Assembly (NCBI GenBank): GCA_023014365.1
Contig: JAEBUN010000009.1
Coordinates: 434,001 to 498,000, forward strand
Source of the DNA: Lepiota brunneoincarnata
Lineage: Eukaryota; Basidiomycota; Agaricomycetes; Agaricales; Agaricaceae
DNA length: 64,000 nt
Reading direction: 5' to 3'
Shown: positions 34,890-47,106 of the stretch, one piece after another
Numbering within the stretch: position 1 is the stretch's first letter
Layout: each line of letters starts with the position of its first letter
Notes under the pieces: generated by a model
Databases searched by the model: none
What the model saw: the letters and a program-made list of their open reading frames with translations, nothing else
Told to the model about the DNA's origin: nothing
Translations under genes and position numbers: made by a program

Positions 34890-37800
34890 TCACTTGATAG
34901 AGCCTTTGTCATCCTGTTGTTTCTCGAACTGCTGCCTGAGCGCGTTCATTAATGACGTCCTCATCTCTCGCTCAGATACATCCTCCCCTTTTTCGTCCGG
35001 ATCGGCGGCGACGGCCTCATCAAGTGCGAGTTTGGTTTCTCCAAGCCTTAGCATGTCTTCTTCGACTGTTCCGCGAGATATTAGCTTGATAACCTCCACA
35101 TCTCTCTTCTGGCCGATGCGGTAAGCGCGGTCTTGAGCTTGTTTATCGTTATGAGGGTTGAAGTCTTGATCAAACCTGAGGGTCCTCAGAGGTTGGATAC
35201 CGTGGAAGGCCAGTTGAACTCACATAATAACCGCGGATGCTGCCGTCAAGTTGATTCCCATGCCCCCTGCCTTCGTCGATAGGAGGAAAATAGGAATGTC
35301 CTCGTCCTCCGTAAATTCATCCACCAAGGTCTGTCGGACGTCAACCGGTGTGCTTCCAGTCAAGACGAGGTACCGGAATTGTTTATAATTGAGGATGGCT
35401 TGGAGGATATCCAAGATTTGGGTAAACTGGGGTTTCAAGTCGGATTCGCGCAATATAGAATACACAAGGTGGACCCACCTGAGAGAATATCAGGATTTTC
35501 CTACGCTCTTTCTTGTACTTCTCCAGAAGTTTCATGAGCACATCGATTTTACCGGCGTCAAGGTAGCAGTCGTCGGCCTGAAGGAATTTCCGCGTCGACT
35601 ATACCATCTTGTCAGCTTTCGCGAAATGGGAAGGTTTTGATTTGAACCTTGTATGTCTTGCAAAAGACCTGAAGCTCAGAATCCGTCATCACCGACATGT
35701 CCTCCTTGACCAATTCATAGAGGGCACCCCGCTTTTTATAGTCCGGTTCCTTCAAAAGTTGTTTCGCAATGCTCGATAACACGTCGTCCGTGAACCGCGT
35801 TCTAAACAACATCGGGTGTAGAGCAGCCTTCCGTAGATCCATGAGCACATTCGAACTGTTCTCCGTATATGGCTTCTCCTTGGTCCGGCCATTCGCTTTT
35901 GCGCTCTTCTTGCGTCTGTCGCTGCTATCACTGGTCGAATCCTTGTCTTCCATCTCCATGATGGTCTTCCTCGATCGGTTGAGAGCATCGGTGTAGATCG
36001 ACATCTGTAGTTCCGTCATCTGGCACCACTCAATGCGTTCTGTTTTCTGCGGGAGGTCATGCAGTACTTGATCTTTCCGACGCCGGAGCACAAATGGTGT
36101 CATCATCTTCTTGGCCCGGGATACACGTTCTTGGGAGAGTAGAGTGATCTTGGAGTCACCCTTGACTCTGAAAATTGCCCGCATCTCTCCAATCGTGTCG
36201 GCAAATTGTTCCGGAAGAATGAAGTTCATTAGGGACTGCGAGCCTGGTCATAATTGTAGTCAAAGCTGATACAGGGCCCTACGTACCACCAGTTCCTGCA
36301 AGTTGTTTTGTAAGGGAGTCCCGGTTAAGAGCAGTCGCCATCGCGAACCGAACTTTAGTAGAGATTGGTATCGCTGGGACTGGAAATTTTTGAGAACGTG
36401 GCCTTCGTCGTAGATGCAACACTATTTTGGGTTAGCATGAATAGACAATACATGTAATGCATTACTCACATTCCAATTGATTTTCCGGAAGAATTTCCGG
36501 TCTCGTTCATCGCCTTGCGCCAACGTGTATGTCGTTATTAACACCTCCCATCCTTCATTCCGCCCGCTGTTACACATCTGTGTACTCAACAACGTTTCCC
36601 GGAGGTATGGGCGCTCGCCCTTTCCGGCATAGTAGGTCTGTATAGATATCGATGGTGCAAAACGGGCAAACTCGCGACACCAATTTTCCAGCGTCGAAGA
36701 ACTGAACTGGTTTTGAGCGTGGCGGTGCAAGCGAGCATATTCAAACTCACGGAACAACCACTAAGTGAGGTCCTTTATTGCCCTTCTCTTTCAGATGTGC
36801 CAGAAAGCTGATGACCTGGACTGTTTTCCCCAACCCTAAGAGATAATAAGTAAAACTAGACAACTGTCGTTGAATAAGTCACATACCCATCTCATCAGCG
36901 AGGATGCAGCTGAGGTTATTACGATACAAGAGATAAAGCCAATTGACTCCGAGAAGTTGATATTCTTTTAGTCTCACGTCGGCAGATAATATCGATGGTT
37001 GTTTGGTAAGATAATCTTGGGACTTTTGTGCTTTCAAGTTTGTGATCGTCCTCAGGCTGATAGAGCCATCTTGGACATCGTCCGATAGGGATGTAAAGGG
37101 GTCACCCTTGGACTTCCCCTTGTCCTTTGTGTGTGTATTCCAAGACACGACAGAAGCACGGAGGTGGGCTCCGATACTTTCACACTCCTCCAAGATGGAA
37201 TCAACAGCACCATATCCTTTGAATATCTCGATACATTCTTCGAATAGGCGTGGGCTGATGCCCGCAGGTCCAGCCTTCTTTTTCCCCTGGCCAAGTTTTG
37301 TGTTGAGGTTTTCAACAGATCCAAATGGTCGCAGCTTGATGATGGTATTTGCTTGTTCAGGTGTGCATCCTTCAATACAACTAGTTAGAGACCGAGTGGT
37401 GGGGTTAGCATAAAGACACATACCCGTCAATTCCTGTATTCCTCCGCAGCCGGTTGTGTTGAGGTAGTCCAATGCACGAGACTCATAAGTATTTTCAGGC
37501 CTTTCTCGCTTCCTTGCTCTTTCATCCCCATCACTGTCTTCAGCTTCCGCTTCTGACTCCGAGTCAATGACGAGCTTCTTAAGACGTTTGCGACGACCAG
37601 GGGCAATGACAGGAGTTATTGGAGTTTGTGTCAAGTCGATGGAAGGCGTACTTTCGAGCTTCGGGGTACTTTGTGTTTTCGTTTCGAGAGCTATGCGGTT
37701 GGCATAAATCATCGACTTCTTCCCTTTCTCCCTGACCGCCATTTTTTGAGCGCGACTAGCCTCTTCAACCTCCTTCACACGACCAACATCCTCCTTCTCA

Positions 37801-38707
37801 GATCTTTCCGGACTTGATAAAGGAGGCCAGGTTGGGTCTGACATCAACGCGGTAGCGCGTTGAAAGTTGCAGCCTGACTGCTTCCATGCAGCACGCACAC
37901 GAAGCTGAGATTCTCCAGGCATTGTCATAGCGAACTTGATGAAGTCGAGGTCGCTAAACGGATCGATAGGAGTGTCGGGGGACGCAGGCTTACGGAAGAT
38001 CCGTGTATTGGAGGAGCTTGCCAGACGCGGAGCGTCCGGCAGAGAGTCCTCGGATGATATTGAAAAAGTATCGGACACCGTCCTTGGCCTGGTGCTGGGG
38101 CGACGTGATTCAACGAGAGGTAGAGGTGATATAGTCGAGTCTTCAGGGCGGCCGCAATTAAGGCGTTTGCGAGGGGGACCCTCATCTTGTGACAAGTCGC
38201 GAGGGCTCTCGACGGTTGACCACTGGCGGCGTGTTGACGCGTGAAAACTTTCATTGGTGGGCGTAAAACCGCTAGGAGCACTCAAAGGGTCCGCCGCCAT
38301 AAACCCCAGATTTGGCGACCATACTTTTGGGTGTGCGCCGTTTTGGAGAGGCGCCACCTCATGGACCCTACGGTAATCATATGGCTCGTACAGTCGTTGG
38401 GTTTCGTCTGTACTAAGGGGGCTAGAATTGGGGACGAGGATATTGCCGGGTGAAGAAGGAGTGACAGGAAAGAATCTCGAAGTGACTGTTCCGTCGCGCG
38501 ATTGCGTGGGTGGTAGGTTGGCAATGGGGATCTGGGTGGCGACGGACGATGGAGTACTCTGCCCTGTTGCTTGCTTGCTTTTATTGAATCGTAGTTGCTC
38601 TAAAGCTGCTTTCTAACGACCAGATTCCATAAATCTGTCAGAAAAGGACGGAAATTTTGGACCACGTTCCTGACCTTGTTGGCTGCGTTCTGGACATCTG
38701 AGGACAT
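34890..38707 (-). CDS. FUN30: SNF2-family chromatin remodeller FUN30/SMARCAD1
   Basis: ATP-dependent remodeller acting in heterochromatin and DNA end resection. Ten exons (38707-38675, 38612-37424, 37369-36887, 36835-36751, 36701-36470, 36421-36287, 36235-35648, 35598-35479, 35426-35224, 35175-34890) add to 1117 residues in phase. The long N-terminal region includes a CUE-like stretch ([20 protein letters not shown]) and acidic patches. The helicase core shows [16 protein letters not shown], Walker [21 protein letters not shown], the DEGH box in [42 protein letters not shown], then lobe 2 with [49 protein letters not shown]. The first exon ([11 protein letters not shown]) was found because the large exon lacks an ATG at its conserved start; the joined frame [10 protein letters not shown] continues it. 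Note that box II reads DEGH, as in Fun30 relatives. Confidence 0.93.
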
Positions 38708-40275
38708 CTATACTGTTGGAAGAACGCAAAGCGTAGCGAAGTACAGCGATAGAGGAATGGAGTTGTAGGAGATATTGAGTAGTGGCCAGGATGAGAGCAG
38801 AAAAAGAGGGGGGGTTAAGAATTGTGCAAGTGGCAAGAACGAACCTGGCCATCCATGCATGTCAAGCTTCTTACGTCGGAGTCAAAAAAATGTGGCAAAA
38901 ACATGTCTATTAAACGCTAATTCGTGTGCTTGATACATACAGACAACATCGCAATAGTAATACACAAGACGGAACCCATGCTCAACGTATGCCGGAATGA
39001 TGGAATACTTGAGAGTTGTAACTTGTAGACGCCTTGATGACACAGAATAAGTGTCGTACGATGGAACGGTTGGAGCATTCAATTAACCCGGACAACTTTG
39101 CAAACCAACACCACTCGAATACTTGAAATGATAAAATGCCAGAGGTTTCATTGACAATTTCAAGCCCTCCTTTGCTCGCTGGTCAAGTTCCGTCCATTGT
39201 CAACTCAGCCGAGGTATCGTATTGCACTAATAACAAAGGAAATTAATATTTTGATTTGGTGACAGCAGAAAGGCAAGAGACATTCCAAATGAAATGGACA
39301 TTGTTGTTGGATGTCCCTGATGAAGGTAAGTCCGAAGAATCATTCTGGAAGCCCAGGACAGTGACGGGGTGTGGGATGGTAAAAGGATGGGAGCAGAAGA
39401 AAAGGAGATGACGATGAGGAGCCCAGGCCAAAAATCTTACAGCATTTACTTAGTGAAAAACAAGGGACTAGAGGGTGCAACAGCCATACTTTCGATTGCA
39501 AACGTGAATATTGAGGGAGCTATTTAGAGTGATCGTAGATCAGTACACAACCTGATTAAGACACAATGTGTACCTCAGGTTATGGTCGGCCACGAGGCGG
39601 TAACATCATAGATATCCAAATCACGCCCCAATGCAAGAACCCACAATTGTCCAGAGTCGAAAGAGACGTACAGCTGATGTATGGCCAATGTTGCGTGGAA
39701 GGCAGCTCAAGAGGGTCACACCTACTCAGCGGAAAGAAAGCGAGACATTGAGCATTATTAGCACCATTATTGTGCAGCAATAGTCCAGATGAATGCCGCG
39801 TGGTGGACTCAGTTTCACAAGTGGGAAGCAGACCTAAAAATGTTAGTGATGTGGTCAAGAGCAAGGGGCACTGGTGAGACTCACAACTGGTAATTATAAC
39901 TAATCACGAAAAAATGGGCTAATTAGGCGCCATCATGATAATCGAATGCTGTGGAGAGTACTCAGAAACCACGCCACGCCAGATGTGAAAATTTGGAGGC
40001 TGATATCGGTCGATTTATAGAGCGATGGCTTCTAAGATAGCGGGCAGAGGAGACAAAGATTACGGCGTTCTTCAAATCGGGGAATCTGCAAGTGGAGGAG
40101 CTGAGAAGCTAAAGAGCGGGTGGTGGTGGTATCGGGACAACGCCTCCATAGCCACGTCACGTCACGCCGTGCCTTTCATTGCACATCACCCATCACGTGA
40201 TTGCACAGCGTAGGTCTTGAGCGGCGAGTGCGCAGCTGCTCATAACGAACTCTACCACTATTACAACGGCCTACA
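38708..40275. promoter_or_regulatory. Long divergent intergenic region FUN30 / carrier-like gene
   Basis: 1,568 bases without a recognised gene; the minus-strand open frame 39580-39864 has no motif. Close to the carrier-like gene lie CACGTCACGTCACG (about 40153-40166) and the palindrome ATCACGTGAT (40192-40201), an E-box core 75 bases before the start codon. These resemble sites for bZIP and bHLH factors; binding is inference. Confidence 0.4.
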
Positions 40276-41510
40276 ATGCAGCTAGGCCTTTTCGATACGA
40301 TACTTTTGTTCCTTTCTCTGGGGATAAGCTTGCTTATAGTCGTTCCCTTGACTGGCGTACTGGTCAGATTTCGAGCAAATTACAACCCGAAGGCATTGCA
40401 ACTCGACGCGGAAGGAGGTGCTGTCCCTCACACAGGACCCGTAGTCAACTCTTATTTCTCGATGATGGCCAGGGTATATAGATTGGAGGTGTGTGTACTC
40501 ACCTCCGTATCACATTCCGAGCTGACGAACATGAACACGCCTTCAGGGCATCTCTGGGATGTACAAGGGTTTAAGTACGTAGGCGATTCTATATGGGCAG
40601 CCCACCTCGCTTATTTCTTCGTAGTGCCCACTGCGATCAGCACTTTCATTGTCACAATCCTAATATTGATTTTCATGGATACACCGAAACCCCGGCATGG
40701 CAGCTATCGAGCCCCGCAAGCCAGCTTCATAGTGCGTATACAATATTCCCGACCTATTCTCTGTTCCAATATCTCTACGCAGGCTACTCTTGCCTACAGC
40801 TTTGGCATGATGCTGATCTCACTTCCCACCGCCATCATTACCTATCGGTGAGACCTCGTCTACAACCTGAAATCCCTTAACATTAAGCCAAGTTATATTT
40901 AGGTCGATCACAACTCCCCACAAACTGGGCTACCTAGATCTTGCGAAATCTCTTCGAACTCTCCTGACTGCAACTGAAAGGAAGAAACCCTGGATTTTGT
41001 ACCTGACGCCAGGATTGTTAGCCGCCGAGACGCTCCACATTGGCATTGTAATCCTTTTGCTGAGCCCCCTACACCGACTCCTTTTACCTGCTGTCATTAA
41101 CCCTGATCTCAAAACCATCGATATCTCTCCGTGGAAAGCAGTCATCTATTTCTTGGTCGTTGCTGTTGCTACCATCATTCTTGCCCCCTTGGAAGTGATC
41201 GCCACTCGCCTGGCTATTCAACGCAATCATGCGTCTTCAGAGTATAACTCTGTCGCACAAGAGGTGGAAGGGGACTCAGAAAGCACTGCCGAATACTCTG
41301 GAGTAGATGAAGATGTCATTGGGTACGTTGTCCCTTTTTTAACATCCGATTTTCGGACCTGACTCTTCCGCTAGCCTGAGGCACGAAGGAGACCCATACA
41401 TTGGACTTGCGGATTGCGCTAAGCGCATAATTGACGAAGAAGGGATCATGACCCTTTACCGGGCCTGGTGGGTCACTTTGTTGGGTGGATTAGCTAGCGC
41501 TTTTGCGTGA
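40276..41510 (+). CDS. Mitochondrial-carrier-like membrane protein
   Basis: Six exons (40276-40488, 40547-40574, 40625-40731, 40783-40847, 40903-41322, 41375-41510) give 322 residues with matching phases. There are several hydrophobic helices: ILLFLSLGISLLIVVPLTGV, TFIVTILILIFM, LAYSFGMMLISLPTAIITY, LAAETLHIGIVILLLSPL and VIYFLVVAVATIILAPLEV. Carrier-type signatures are weak but present: LEGISGMYKGLMP after helix 1 and PLEVIATRLAIQRNH, which fits the Px[DE]xx[x][KR] motif, then CAKRIIDEEGIMTLYRAWW. This suggests a divergent member of the SLC25 family, possibly in the mitochondrial outer membrane, since only some motifs are kept. Transported substrate unknown. The E-box region described separately lies just upstream. 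Confidence 0.72.
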
Positions 41511-43310
41511 GATCTGCCTGAATGCCCTACCGGCCGCTTTGGATGTAATTACAGTTTGACTCCGTGTCTTTATAATAACAGGACGTCTTAACCTTACCCG
41601 GGTAACTCAAGTGAATGCAGACAAAGACAAGCCTACAAACCTCTGGGTTCCCTAAACTATAAATTATAACCCAGAATTGAACAGCATAGGCAGTAACAAA
41701 GTTGAATCACGGATGAGTTGTTTAGACCACCTTATATGCTCCGCCGGTGGGATTGACAAGTATTCAGACTTGAGAGCATCCCGTAGGGATTTGCGGCAGT
41801 GGATCGCCACAAACCAGCGTCCCGTAGTTGACAGATCAGTTCGAGATTTCGACTTTCTACTAGGGACCGCCCAGGGGCGCCCAGGGTGATGGTATCGCGT
41901 CACCAGTGAAGGCTCGGTCTCTAGAGGGGAACAACAACACAACAGCATAGGCTCGGGGCGAGGGGACGGGGACAAATGGGTCAGAGTTCTGTCCTAACCT
42001 TATCGCGGTGCAGCGGCCTCGGATCCGGTTGGCACCTGCTTAGTCGGTAATGCTCTGGCTTTTTAGAGTAACAGACTACCAGTGGGTTTATAGTCCTCTT
42101 GCCTGTAAACTTGCTCCCGGGCCGTTCAAAGCTGCGTGGTGGTTTGGAGCCCGGACGATGTAGCTTGAGCCTGACGGTACCCAACAGTCTTGGCAGTTTC
42201 TGTTGTTATTGTTAAAAAATACTGGAGACCGCGGATCGTGCAAGACGGTGAAAGCGATGTCGTTGCAACTTTTGTCATGAAGCGACGTCATGGGGAACAG
42301 AGAAAACTCAAGCTCGCATGGCATAATTCCGTGAAATTGTGCACGCATGAGGCGCAGCTGCAACGTATTCCATAGTAGCTTATCTGTGTCTTGGCAGAAC
42401 TGACCATTCCGAGCGAGGCAAGGATCAATTCAAAGGGTCTTAAATTATGACTCTTGGATGACAGCATTGAACTAGTCCATCAGGGTATAAATTTCATGGA
42501 TACCCGTCTGTTCAAATGATCCTATAAGTTTTGGTAGACATTGCTCCCAACAAGGCCGTTGTCTGGGACAATAGCACGCATCGATGGTCCCAATAGGGCT
42601 GAGTACCCGAGTCGGACAATGTCGAGCCGCACGGAAGGTTGTTCCAACGGGAGTCCTCGGTTTTACTAAACGACGCCTTCTAAGCGATCTGTGCTCTGGT
42701 CCATGGACCGGCTGGTTCACAGACACGTGGTTGGGTCGTGAATCAGTTTGGGTTGCATCGGACATGCGGCGTTCACCCGGATTGCCGAGCCGTTGATTTG
42801 TGCAGGTAGGACATGGCCGCGAGTCGAATGTAATGTCTACTATTCAACGGGCCTCGTGTTCGAGTTAGTCTCGCTGGGGCTTGATTGCCTTGGGACAAAT
42901 TGTCAGCTCATTTTTTGTCTCCACGCTCTTTGACGGATCTGATTTATGGCCTTTTGCTTCCTCCGAGATTCTGGCGATACTTGTTGGTTCAGCAGATCTG
43001 TCGTTACGAAAGGCAAAATGATAGATCAATTCTCGCTGCCTTCCCACAGGTGTTTGAGGATCCATTTCGCGTCACGATCTAGTGTGTCCGATATCCTGGT
43101 AAGTTACAGATACTCGGTTTTCTCTCGGCTCTCCACCCTGAATTGCCTTTGCAGGTATCAAGCCAGCCCCCTTCGATTCACCAAAGAAATCAATAGAGCT
43201 TCCTAATTCATGAGTGCCAAGCCATCCTGTCGCTACAAATACTATGTGCTGCCTCTAACCCGCCCTTGCTCTCCACAACTCTGGCCAGAAAGTCCTTATT
43301 GCCACGCGCC
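41511..43310. other. Intergenic, no gene recognised
   Basis: 1.8 kb with only short motif-free open frames on both strands (for example 41664-41975 minus, 42472-42765 minus). No terminal repeats, tRNA or transposase motif could be seen. It includes the promoter of the Zn2Cys6 gene at its right end. Confidence 0.4.
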
Positions 43311-44823
43311 ATGTCCTCGGAAGTCGCTGCGCGCAAGAAAAGACCCTCAGCTAACACCAATCCCGCACCTGAGGGTGACCACCGTAAGAGGTACCTGACC
43401 TTTTTGGCTCAGGAAACCTAGTTTGCTAATGCTCATCATCGCAGGCGTCGGAACCGGACAACCCAATCGTGCCTCAATTGCCATACTTCTAAACGCATGG
43501 TAACTAAAATTTGTCCCCCGAGCTAATTGCAAAGCTCAGTGTCCTTTGCTTAGTGTGATAGGAAACGACCTGCATGTGCTCGGTGTACTCAGCTTGGGCT
43601 GGTGAGTGGAAATTCGCCATTGCCGTTGCTAGCGCTAAGTCGACGACGTCCACAGACTGGTCTCTGTGTATACGAAGTTGATGACCCTAATCAACGTTCA
43701 GACACGCAGGACGAAAGTGCAAGGCTGCTCAAACGAGTGGCCGAACTGGAAGGCGTGATTCGAGAGGTAATTCTATGCTTCCCCCCCCCCCCCCCCTTTC
43801 GCTTATTGGTGATACTCATCATGCGCAGCTAAAGAACAAACCCCATCCCAGATGGGTGCAAACCACGAATGGCGTAGGCCCCGAAATCGAGAAATGGGCT
43901 TCACGGCCCCACCTCCGAGCCGGCAGTGAGACCAGCCAGGATCAAGCAAATTCAAATGCTCCCTCACCGCCTAGCTCAGAAAAGAGTGAATTATCCTCCC
44001 CTAGTGGCAGTTCGACTCGCTCATCTTCGCTGGCCAATGCATACCCCACGATACTATTGAACACGAGCGATCGAAGATCATCTCGGACAGCAGCATCCTC
44101 GCCACAGAGCACACCATCGCCGGCGCTCGTTACACCCACCGAGGAGTTTCGGTCGCACGCCTCCTTGGTCGGCCATCCTGAGGTCCCTCAGGAATACGAC
44201 CTGGCTTCGATGTTTCTCTCATACCCAGGATTAATGGGTTGCGACCCCGCGTCTTTCGGGCACTTGCATAAGGATTCTTTGCCTGGCGATCATTGCTTCC
44301 TGAAGCCTAACATGGGCCACTGCGGATGCCTCCACGAAGTATCGAGTTACAATGTTGTCCTTGAGCTGTCCTTACGGCTGAGAAGGGCAGCAGACATTCT
44401 CGCCCGTTCGGGCAGCCATCAGCTTGGCCACCAATGCCCCTTGCATCAGCGCATTTCCGAGTTGGACATTTTCACCACGTAAGTTACTCTTTTTTTTTTT
44501 TTTCTTTTCATTTTCGCCTCACTAAGTTGTCTTCTAATTCTGATAATAGTAACGCGCTTGGAAATGTCTCGACGCAGCCAGAAGAACTGCCGACGAGCAT
44601 GGTCTCCCGTCCGGACGGATCCCACCAATCAGCTATGAATAACACCATCCAGCTTCAGTCTTCTCAATCGTTCTCACACCCTTGCCGGCCTTTAACAAAT
44701 ACGACCATCTCACCTGAGTCACTTCAGAATTTGCGATCATGGGACTTACTACCTACTGTTGCAAATTCACCCACTTCTTGCGATGATTCCTTCATGTCCT
44801 GGGAGCCTCCTAGACGGTCATAG
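43311..44823 (+). CDS. Zn2Cys6 (fungal binuclear cluster) transcription factor
   Basis: Six exons: 43311-43390, 43445-43499, 43554-43601, 43656-43766, 43829-44478, 44550-44823; 405 residues, all phases matching. The zinc cluster CLNCHTSKRMCDRKRPACAR C...TGLC is spread over three exons and has spacing C-x2-C-x6-C-x6-C-x2-C-x8-C. A basic stretch KRRRNRTTQ precedes it. A short coiled segment (ARLLKRVAELEGVIRELKN) follows, as in dimerising members. The middle is Ser/Pro-rich and disordered. A second Cys/His-rich block (FLKPNMGHCGCLHEVSS ... HQCPLHQRISELDIF) with alternating hydrophobics resembles the C-terminal region of AflR-like regulators. Targets unknown. Intron 4 carries a run of 16 C (43781-43796). 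Confidence 0.88.
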
Positions 44824-46017
44824 AAATAATTACGACGAACGACGAGGAGTTTAGTAACATTGCATGTAATTTATTTGCATTACTCGTGTAGAACAGTGTA
44901 GACTCCCTTCTGTTCCCAAGCCGCTCCTTTCCTTTAGTGCTGCAGTACATCTTTTTTGGTTCTCTTTCTTGGTTGCATTCAATCTATTGTCCTTTGGTAG
45001 CCTCATTATAGTGACAGCCAGTGAACTTGGAGTATTGTTGACTGTTGTTGTATCTGTTGACGGCTTCAATAATTATTTCCGTCCACTACATTGTGACGCG
45101 TATAGGTAACCGGAACACACCGTGATGATCTTCTGGATCTCCCGAAAACGCATCCTCACCGAGGAAATCGTCTGGTCTTGGCGTGGGGGGCATGCTCGGC
45201 GCCAATTCTATTTATATTCCCACACCAGAAGTTCACGTCCTGTTAAATGAGGAATGCTCGTCTGCCTCGAATGACGTTTCATTCGAGCAGGAAAAGCCAT
45301 CGAATTTACGAGATGATTTATCAAATAATTTTCCTTTCGTTCAAGCTCATTTTCAAGCACTGCCTTGACGGAAAACTAAACCCACACGAGTTAACCAAGG
45401 TTGATTGTCAGTTGGAAATGTCAAGTGCTCGCTACGTTATGCTCATAGTCCATGGAAGTCGATTTACGGCCCACTTCTGCATATGCAGGTAGTCTTAAAT
45501 TATCATGACAGTCTTCGGAAACATGGCCGCCGATATTCGAGGATAATGGTTATTAAGTGGAGTGATCAAACAGCCATGTGAACCTGAATGGGTTCCACAC
45601 CTCTAAGAAGGGTGATCCCATCTTTGGAAACTTTTATTGGTTGATAAACCTGGGAATTTTTTAATCGAAGCAGGAATGCCAAGGCATTGTCCTCGCAGAT
45701 CCCAACCTGGTGGTTTACCGGGTCATGGTCACCTAAAGCGTAAAGCACCTTCCACCACGACGAAGCGTGTTTGGTTTGATGCTGGAAACCATAGGACTTG
45801 AGTGGAGTCTCTTTTTCGCATGTCTGGAAGGTCGGGTTACGACATATTACTCCTCTCGGTGGGGGGAATTATTGGTAAAATTCGCGCCGCTTGAGAACTT
45901 TGAAGCGGAGCTCCGAATTGCATTATGTAATAAACCATTTAGTCATCCGTTAACAAGGTTCCTTTTGAGCTTCATATATCTGCCTTTGCAAGGTCGCGAC
46001 ATACGAGATAGTCCAAC
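44824..46017. other. Intergenic between Zn2Cys6 gene and U2AF35
   Basis: No gene recognised in 1.2 kb. Several open frames (45247-45492, 45767-46189) are motif-free; the last overlaps U2AF35 exons 1 and 2 in another frame. It contains the U2AF35 promoter. Confidence 0.45.
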
Positions 46018-46911
46018 ATGGCATCACATCTGGTACGTGTCTGCTGTTGCTTTGGGCTTTTGTCGCCCCCTTGACCCCGGTTTTAGGCGAACATCTTCGG
46101 GACAGAACAAGATCGTGTCAACTGTTCCTTCTACTACAAGGCAAGACTACTTCTCACTTATTTTGACAATTTCTCATCCTTCCTGTTAGATTGGTGCATG
46201 TCGGCACGGGGACCGTTGCTCGCGCAAACATATCAGACCACCATTCTCGCAAACGATTCTTCTTCCTAACGTTTATCACAACCCAGCACACGACCCTGTT
46301 TGCAAGTTGACAGAAAAAGAGTTGCAAGAGGGGTTTGATGCAGTATACGAAGACTTGTACTGTGAGCTTGCAAAATTTGGTCACCTTTTAGAGTTACATG
46401 TAAGTTATCTGTCAATCTTGTTCAAGCTAAAGCAAGTCTCAAAACCGCCAAGGTCTGCGACAACGTCGGGGACCATCTAATTGGTAATGTGTACGCGCGT
46501 TACGAATGGGAGACTGAGGCACAAGCAGCGGTAGACAGTTGTAATGAACGCTGGTATGCAGGTGAGTCTCCAGTTCTATATATCGTAATGTAAACCATTA
46601 ATGTCATGTTAGGACGACCACTGTATGCTGAGCTGTCCCCTGTCACCGACTTCCGTGAAGCGTGTTGTCGCCAGAATGAAAATGGCGAATGCAACCGGGG
46701 AGGCTTTTGTAATTTCATGCATCTCCGCAATGCATCGCCAGAGCTCGTGCGACAATTGCGACACGGACAGCGCCTCGAGAGGAAGCTGCATCCTCCTCAA
46801 CATCAAGGTGGTGGTGGTTGGGAACCAGGCAAACGAGAGGGCCGTAATCGGAGCGCTAGTCCACCGTCCCGCCGAGGCCGCGATGGCGAGGATAGGTGGA
46901 CTAGGAAATAG
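46018..46911 (+). CDS. Splicing factor U2AF small subunit (U2AF35)
   Basis: Recognises the AG of the 3' splice site with the large U2AF subunit. Five exons: 46018-46032, 46087-46140, 46190-46399, 46453-46561, 46613-46911; 228 residues in phase. Order: ANIFGTEQDRVNC, first CCCH zinc finger YYKIGACRHGDRCSRKHIRP, a U2AF-homology RRM (VYEDLYCELAKFGHLLELHV, then GNVYARYEWETEAQAAVDSC), second CCCH finger CRQNENGECNRGGFCNFMHL, and an Arg/Ser/Gly-rich tail (GREGRNRSASPPSRRGRDGED). Exon 1 is only five codons. The second intron (46141-46189) begins with GC (AAG/GCAAGA) rather than GT and interrupts the first zinc finger. Confidence 0.95.
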
Positions 46912-47106
46912 CTAGTTTGATTCCTTGTACGTGATAAAAAACATTCTTCTCCGTTATCCGGAGCCTCGCACCCACGATTTGCAGGGTGATTGATATCCAC
47001 CCGTTTTTCGTCTGAATACCCTGTCAATACTTTGCTGGTTCATAGCTGCCTTTGTACCAATAGGAGCTGTGGAAGCACCCTTGTCCGCCTAGTATTTGAG
47101 CGACTA

